Virus record (IMG/VR): IMGVR_UViG_3300008448_000017
Coordinates: 1 to 64,000 of that record
Direction: 5' to 3' (one strand)
Length of the DNA stretch: 64,000 bases
Source of the DNA: a virus
In this document: one piece after another, positions 59,882-64,000 of the stretch
How the letters are laid out: every line of letters starts with the position of its first letter
How positions within the stretch are numbered: the first letter of the stretch is position 1
Notes under the pieces: model-generated
Databases searched by the model: none
Told to the model about the DNA's origin: nothing
The model's input: the letters and a program-made list of their open reading frames with translations, nothing else
Position numbers and translations under genes: made by a program

Positions 59882-62302
59882 TTATTGAACTTTTAAAGTT
59901 GATATAGAATTTACTTTACCTGTCATTGCAATCAAAGCATCTAATCGAGCATTTGTACCTGCATTTGTATCAACTGGTGTTTCTTTTTTAGGTGCTGTTT
60001 TGTTAGATACGGTAACTGATCCTTTAGGGGAAGAAACCATGTCATCGGCTTTATCAAATAGGTTAGTTCCTGCTATTACTGTATCTTTGTCGTTTAATTG
60101 GATAGCTCCTTCTGGTCCGAATAGGGTGCGTTTACCGTAGCCACCACCTGAGTCCCCAGGGGACATAATGTCATTGCCTTTTTTAGATGAAGATGTAGCT
60201 AAACTAACCATTCCTGCTATTGTTGTAATCGCTAATGGGATTCCTAGACCAAATGGGATTTTAGCAAATGACTCAAATATAGAGAATATAGCAGTCATTA
60301 TAGCTTGAGCTTTCATAGCAACCAATGCAGCTGTTAAACCTACAATAATGGGTTGACCTTCTTTTAGACCATTTACAAACATACCAACCAAGTCTCCGAT
60401 AAGGCTAAAACCTTCAATTAGTGGTGAAAGGAGGAAATTAATAGCTGGAAGAACATTAGATACTATATCCATTAGTGGGGATAAGATTGATAGAATAGGG
60501 TTTGCTAACTGTACAAATAATTCTTGTAATTTTTCAACTGATTGGTTAAATCGTTCTTGTACAGATTGTTGTTCATATTGGTTAGCTAATCCTTCATCCC
60601 CTAAACGTTTTTTAGCTTCTTCCATTCCAACCTCTTTTACAAGGTTGTTAAAGCGTTCTTGTGCTGTTTTTCCTTCAACCCCAGATAGTTTAGCTAATGC
60701 TTCTCTATCCATTAAAGATTGGGCAAGTTCATCTTTTGTCATCCCAGCAGCTTTTGCTATAGCTTCTTGTTGGATAACGTTCATTTTAGCAAATTCAGCA
60801 GAAGTACCAACTTGTTTTGCTATTTCTTCAGCAGCTTTTGCTGTTTCTCCATTTAAAGCTAAACCTCTTGCTCGCTCAAAATTTAAATCTCTACCAGTTA
60901 GTAACTCAGCGCTTAACTCACCTTCAATGGATGATTCAAATTGTAGTAAACTTTGTGATATTTTTTCGGCTTGCTCTAAGTTTAAACCAAATTGTCTTGC
61001 TCTAACTGCAGCCTCTGCTACCGCTTCCGCACTTCCACCTAAAGTTAACTTTAAAGAAGCAGATGCTTTAGATACATCCCTTAACACTTGTTTTTCGTTT
61101 ATAACAAGTTTGTTGCGAGAAGCATATGCTTTAGCACCACCAAGTATTTCTGCTGTGTTTTGCTCTAGTGTTTTATTGTTTATTAGAGATAATTGCTGTA
61201 TACCATATAATTCCTCATTGGTATATCCTGCTTGTTCTCTGAGTTTGGTGAATGTTTTAAGATCAGCCTCATTCAATTTTGCATTTGATCCTAATTGTGC
61301 ACCAACAAATGTTAAAGTTTCTTGGAGGTTTTTAGTGTTTAAAGCAGCATCCATGGAGGTAGCTGCAATATTGCCTAGTTCTCGTCTAACGTTTAGGGCC
61401 TCGGAGTATGTTAAATTAAAGTCTTTAGCTAACTTTCCTGCTCCATCATCTGTTGCTTTAAGGGCAGCAGTCATTTGTGTGATAAAGCCAAGAGCAAGGT
61501 TAGCTGGGTTTAGAAGGCCTGATTTGATTTGTCCACCTATATTTTTAAAGGCAGCTCCCATTCCACTAACTGCTGTTCCTCCTTTTCTAATGTTTCCTTC
61601 TGCTTCTTTTAATGCTTCATTAGCATCAAACATGTTACCTAAAATAGGTATTTTAGATATTCCTTTTAAAGCTCCCCCAAGTATCCCTGTTTTTTTCTCA
61701 ATACCCTCCGTTAATTTAGATTCTTCATTTAACAATTTGTTAGTTTCATGGAGAATAGAATCTTTTTCTTCTAAAAGACTATTAATGTTATTATATACGG
61801 TTTGAGATTGTGCAAGTTTTTTAATTTCCTCCTCAGTTAATGTATCTTTTTTAGATAAATCATCAATTGTTTGAGCAAGTGATTGTTGGTTAGATTTAAG
61901 TTTATCTTTTTCAACTCTATATTGTTCTTGTAAGGATTTTAATTGTTTGGAAGATAAAGAAGATAAACCTTTTTGATGTTCTTTTAATTTTTCTGAGATA
62001 CTAGAAAGGGAATTAATGGAAGATTTAGAGGAGTTTATAGTATTTTTATAACCCTTCACCTCATCTAAAATAGCTTTCCATGATTTGGTAATATCTCCGA
62101 TACCTCCATCCATATCATGGAGAATATCATTGGCATTTTCTAATTCATCTTTTAAAACACCAACATTATCTATAAAGTCTTTAGCTTCTTTTCCACTAAA
62201 GGGGTTGGCCAAACCTATTTTTTTATAGGCCCTTTCAATGTCCGAAAGGAGCTCCTTTATTCGTTGGAGTTCTTGTGAGTTTGGACCTTGTTGTTTTGCC
62301 AT
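59882..62302 (-). CDS. Tail tape measure protein, 806 aa
   Basis: Long, mostly helical: coiled coils in residues ~1-220 (KGLSSLSSKQLKSLQEQYRV), an amphipathic/Ala-rich centre, hydrophobic spans near ~620-720 (LLSPLIEGFSLIGDLVGMFV, PFGLGIPLAITTIAGMVSLA), and a Ser/Gly end. Directly downstream of tube (gp19) and chaperone-like genes, the standard place of tape measures. It would set tail length and act in DNA injection. It takes the place of T4 gp29. Confidence 0.85.
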   Translation of the reverse strand: MAKQQGPNSQELQRIKELLSDIERAYKKIGLANPFSGKEAKDFIDNVGVLKDELENANDILHDMDGGIGDITKSWKAILDEVKGYKNTINSSKSSINSLSSISEKLKEHQKGLSSLSSKQLKSLQEQYRVEKDKLKSNQQSLAQTIDDLSKKDTLTEEEIKKLAQSQTVYNNINSLLEEKDSILHETNKLLNEESKLTEGIEKKTGILGGALKGISKIPILGNMFDANEALKEAEGNIRKGGTAVSGMGAAFKNIGGQIKSGLLNPANLALGFITQMTAALKATDDGAGKLAKDFNLTYSEALNVRRELGNIAATSMDAALNTKNLQETLTFVGAQLGSNAKLNEADLKTFTKLREQAGYTNEELYGIQQLSLINNKTLEQNTAEILGGAKAYASRNKLVINEKQVLRDVSKASASLKLTLGGSAEAVAEAAVRARQFGLNLEQAEKISQSLLQFESSIEGELSAELLTGRDLNFERARGLALNGETAKAAEEIAKQVGTSAEFAKMNVIQQEAIAKAAGMTKDELAQSLMDREALAKLSGVEGKTAQERFNNLVKEVGMEEAKKRLGDEGLANQYEQQSVQERFNQSVEKLQELFVQLANPILSILSPLMDIVSNVLPAINFLLSPLIEGFSLIGDLVGMFVNGLKEGQPIIVGLTAALVAMKAQAIMTAIFSIFESFAKIPFGLGIPLAITTIAGMVSLATSSSKKGNDIMSPGDSGGGYGKRTLFGPEGAIQLNDKDTVIAGTNLFDKADDMVSSPKGSVTVSNKTAPKKETPVDTNAGTNARLDALIAMTGKVNSISTLKVQ

Positions 62303-62310
62303 TTAATATT

Positions 62311-62325
62311 TTATTATAAATATTG
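62311..62325 (-). promoter_or_regulatory. Late-type promoter of the tape measure gene
   Basis: The coding strand reads TTTCAATATTTATAATAAAATATT, eight bases before the ATG. Confidence 0.6.
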
Positions 62326-62339
62326 AAACCTGCAGAGTT

Positions 62340-62684
62340 TTATTTGTACTTTGCAGGTTTCTTATATTGTTCACTAGCTTGTAGGAATTCTGGGGTGTTT
62401 ACTTTTCCTGATGGGTCTATTAGGTTCTTTTGTTTACCCCCATTTTGGGAATTGTCTATTTGTTCTTTTTGTTTGGTATAGTATTCTTGTATCTTATTGA
62501 ATGTAAATTTACGTAACCAAATAGGCATATTGTATATAGTATTCCAATCATATCCACCTTGTCCATGAAAACATATTTCATGTATTTGTGTAAAAAGCGC
62601 GGCTCTAGCCTGGGGTGCTATATCAAATGTCAGGCCAAAAAAAGCTAACCCCAATTGGGATATTGACTCCAACCCCATCGTCAC
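62340..62684 (-). CDS. 51: gp51-like tail assembly protein, 114 aa
   Basis: ATG at 62684 lies inside the gp26-like gene; the frame runs 62 bases past it. Motif IHEICFHGQGGYDWNTIYNM then PIWLRKFTFNKIQEYYTKQ matches T4-like gp51 proteins (the hub assembly catalyst). A T7 run in the overlap could make it the C-terminal part of a gp26-gp51 fusion by ribosomal slippage. It precedes the tape measure, as tail chaperones do. Confidence 0.65.
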   Translation of the reverse strand: MTMGLESISQLGLAFFGLTFDIAPQARAALFTQIHEICFHGQGGYDWNTIYNMPIWLRKFTFNKIQEYYTKQKEQIDNSQNGGKQKNLIDPSGKVNTPEFLQASEQYKKPAKYK

Positions 62685-63351
62685 TGGGAAAGAATGTTAG
62701 ATCCACGTCTGGTTGTAAATTTTTAATATATTCTCTTAATGCACGAGAATCTTTTGCTAACAGATAATTATCTACAAAATCACGAATATCTTTTTTCTCT
62801 CTAGCACCCTCAACTGATGTGATAATGTATTTCAATCGTGTGGTCAAATCTGATGATGCTTCTTTGTTGATTTTCTTTAAACCTTCAAGTTCACGGTTAA
62901 TGTCCTGCTCATCTTTATGTGTTAAGAAACGAAACGTTACACGGTTACCAGAATGGGGTAAAACAAACTCAAACTCGTTTACTTTACGTGATTCAATTTC
63001 TGGTTTGAGAGGTAAGTTTTCTAGTTGGGATAAGTCTATTGTGTGAGATTCTCCGTCGTAATCAAATGAGTAATCTTTTCCATAACCTAAAACACGGGCT
63101 GCAACCATAATTGCATTCTTGTCTCCAATTAACAATTCATCATAATTGATTGGGGATACGATCAATGCTTTCATCAATTTGTCTAGCACTGTTCCATTTT
63201 TAATGTAGGATTGGTTGGTAAGAATATCCTCGTGTTTAGCTGTCATGTAGGACATTTCAACTACTCCTTTTGATAATTCGGATCCTTCGGGATAAAGTAA
63301 ACCTTTAGAAGGCAATTCAACAGTTTCTGTTGGAAGTTTAAATTCACTCAT
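62623..63351 (-). CDS. 26: gp26-like baseplate/tail assembly protein, 242 aa
   Basis: MSEFKLPTETVELPSKGLLY then VVEMSYMTAKHEDILTNQSY and NAIMVAARVLGYGKDYSFDY match the T4_baseplate family (gp26-type, hub assembly). Central VTFRFLTHKDEQDINRELEG and C-terminal DVDLTFFPSDDGVGVNIPIG. Late-type promoter with tandem elements upstream. Its last 20 codons overlap gp51. Confidence 0.8.
   Translation of the reverse strand: MSEFKLPTETVELPSKGLLYPEGSELSKGVVEMSYMTAKHEDILTNQSYIKNGTVLDKLMKALIVSPINYDELLIGDKNAIMVAARVLGYGKDYSFDYDGESHTIDLSQLENLPLKPEIESRKVNEFEFVLPHSGNRVTFRFLTHKDEQDINRELEGLKKINKEASSDLTTRLKYIITSVEGAREKKDIRDFVDNYLLAKDSRALREYIKNLQPDVDLTFFPSDDGVGVNIPIGVSFFWPDI
62637..62643 (-). other. Seven-T slippery run in gp26/gp51 overlap
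   Basis: The coding strand reads AGC TTT TTT TGG in the gp26 frame and GCT TTT TTT GGC in the gp51 frame. A tRNA-Phe on TTT can re-pair after either a +1 or a -2 slip, both of which enter the gp51 frame. Confidence 0.5.
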
Positions 63352-63380
63352 AGATTTTATTTTATTATAACTTTATTTAT

Positions 63381-63397
63381 CATATATAAATATATTG
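63381..63397 (-). promoter_or_regulatory. Late-type promoter element of gp26-like gene
   Basis: The coding strand reads CAATATATTTATATATGATA, about 30 bases before the ATG, with a second TTATAATAAAATAAAATC closer in. It lies after a hairpin. Confidence 0.55.
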
Positions 63398-63405
63398 AAA
63401 GATAA

Positions 63406-63432
63406 GAAGCCTACCTAAACTAGGCAAGCTTC
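63406..63432 (-). terminator. Hairpin after the tail tube gene
   Basis: The coding strand reads GAAGCTTGCCT-AGTTT-AGGTAGGCTTC (11-bp stem with two G-T pairs), then TTATCTTTC. It lies between the gp19 stop and the gp26 promoter and may separate the two units; the U-run is short. Confidence 0.6.
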
Positions 63433-63474
63433 TTTTCAAAAAATTTAAAAATATGTTGTTGTTAGATTGTACTA

Positions 63475-63963
63475 TCAGAAATTCAATACACAGTAATCTG
63501 GCTGAACTGTCATAGTAATGTTTGTGGCAACTCCATCATCATCCCAGCTATAATCACCAAATGTGGCACTAGTAATCATGGCTCCTTTAACTACCCATTC
63601 AGAAACGATATCTCCAACTGGTCCTACGATATTGAATGTCAAATCTTTCTTGTAGAAATCAGAATAACCATCTCTACCTGTTACAGATTCGTGATGTAAA
63701 CGAACCCATTCCATTACTGCTTGAGCTCCACTTGGAGTGATTGGATCAAACAATGTAAAATCGATAGTATTCCATGTTGTTTTTCCTTTTACAAAACGTT
63801 GAACGTTAATGTGGTTAAGAGCAACAGCTGTTTGTGATAAAGATACAGCACCCATTCCTTTTACCATATAAGATGGAATACCATCAATGTATAGAATAAA
63901 TCGGTTGGTTTGTTTTGGTTCAAAAGCCGTAAAAAAGACCTCATTAGGATCAAGAATAGCCAT
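63475..63963 (-). CDS. 19: Tail tube protein, gp19-like, 162 aa
   Basis: RFILYIDGIPSYMVKGMGAV, INVQRFVKGKTTWNTIDFTL, PSGAQAVMEWVRLHHESVTG, then GAMITSATFGDYSWDDDGVA and MTVQPDYCVLNF are the T4-like gp19 layout, with length near T4 gp19 (163 aa). Forms the inner tail tube. The leader contains a partial late-type element at the window end. Confidence 0.92.
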   Translation of the reverse strand: MAILDPNEVFFTAFEPKQTNRFILYIDGIPSYMVKGMGAVSLSQTAVALNHINVQRFVKGKTTWNTIDFTLFDPITPSGAQAVMEWVRLHHESVTGRDGYSDFYKKDLTFNIVGPVGDIVSEWVVKGAMITSATFGDYSWDDDGVATNITMTVQPDYCVLNF

Positions 63964-63989
63964 AATTTTTTTAATTTAATTTGTTTATC

Positions 63990-64000
63990 GATGATACATA
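63990..64000 (-). promoter_or_regulatory. Probable late-type promoter, cut by window end
   Basis: The coding strand begins TATGTATCATCGATAAAC at the window edge, like the AATATGTATAAT element; about 30 bases upstream of the gp19 ATG. Confidence 0.4.

Noticed and set aside
60645-61805. Long plus-strand open frame of 386 codons
   Set aside because: It lies wholly antisense to the tape measure gene, has the Ser/Ala/Phe-rich composition of a reverse-strand shadow, and no promoter or start context.

Overview
The window is an internal piece of a large, AT-rich, T4-like (contractile-tailed) phage genome. Every gene I can support lies on the minus strand, so transcription runs from high to low coordinates. 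The phage class follows from a nearly complete T4-type replisome: gp43-like family B polymerase, gp45 clamp, gp44/gp62 clamp loader, gp41 helicase, UvsX, gp32 and a FEN/RNase H nuclease. It also follows from T4-type tail genes: gp19 tube, gp26/gp51-like pair, tape measure, gp53-like wedge, hub and tail lysozyme. The host is probably a member of the Bacteroidetes. One protein (38299-38784) has the domain typical of Bacteroidetes phages and prophages, genes lack Shine-Dalgarno sequences and instead carry A-rich leaders often ending AAAGTTATG, and some promoters approach the Bacteroidetes TAnnTTTG -7 box.

Layout, from the right end in the direction of transcription: 64.0-53.5 kb holds tail tube, tail chaperones, tape measure, baseplate and hub genes. 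53.5-51.4 kb holds an unexpected small family A DNA polymerase-like gene and an HNH homing endonuclease. 51.4-45.5 kb is the replication and recombination block (gp32, uvsX, FEN, gp41) followed by nrdB; nrdA follows at 44.9-43.2 kb. 43.2-41.5 kb is a lysis cassette (holin-like protein, GH24 lysozyme, M15 peptidase). 41.5-36.1 kb holds membrane proteins, a secreted transglycosylase, a GIY-YIG endonuclease and a DpdA-like transglycosylase. 36-30.8 kb holds queC, queD, queE and folE, which with the DpdA-like gene make a 7-deazaguanine DNA modification pathway. 30-24.7 kb holds a MazG-like hydrolase, the gp43 polymerase, a GIY-YIG endonuclease and the gp45 clamp. 24.2-21.9 kb holds a GroES/GroEL pair. 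21.6-14.4 kb holds gp44, gp62, an EDxHD endonuclease, a Cas4-like nuclease and several small proteins with a shared tag sequence. 14.3-4.8 kb is a glycan island with about seven glycosyltransferases, a NeuD-like acyltransferase, a DegT-like aminotransferase and a methyltransferase. The left 4.8 kb is small, mostly unknown genes.

Two recurring regulatory signals divide the genes. An element reading AATAT(T/G)TATAATAAAA on the coding strand lies just upstream of tail genes, the lysis cassette, the tagged small proteins and all four homing endonucleases, and I read it as the late promoter. A second signal, TTT(C/T)GTATATTA followed by an AAAGTTATG start, precedes metabolic, regulatory and small genes, including the family A polymerase-like gene, and often sits directly after a terminator.

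The most unusual content is: (1) a family of proteins with shared terminal peptides ending in LxE, which look like T4-type capsid-targeting sequences; (2) a second DNA polymerase of family A lacking an exonuclease; (3) a 7-deazaguanine pathway whose QueC lacks the zinc cysteines; (4) a T7 slippery run in the gp26/gp51 overlap upstream of the tape measure; and (5) complete phage-borne GroEL and GroES.
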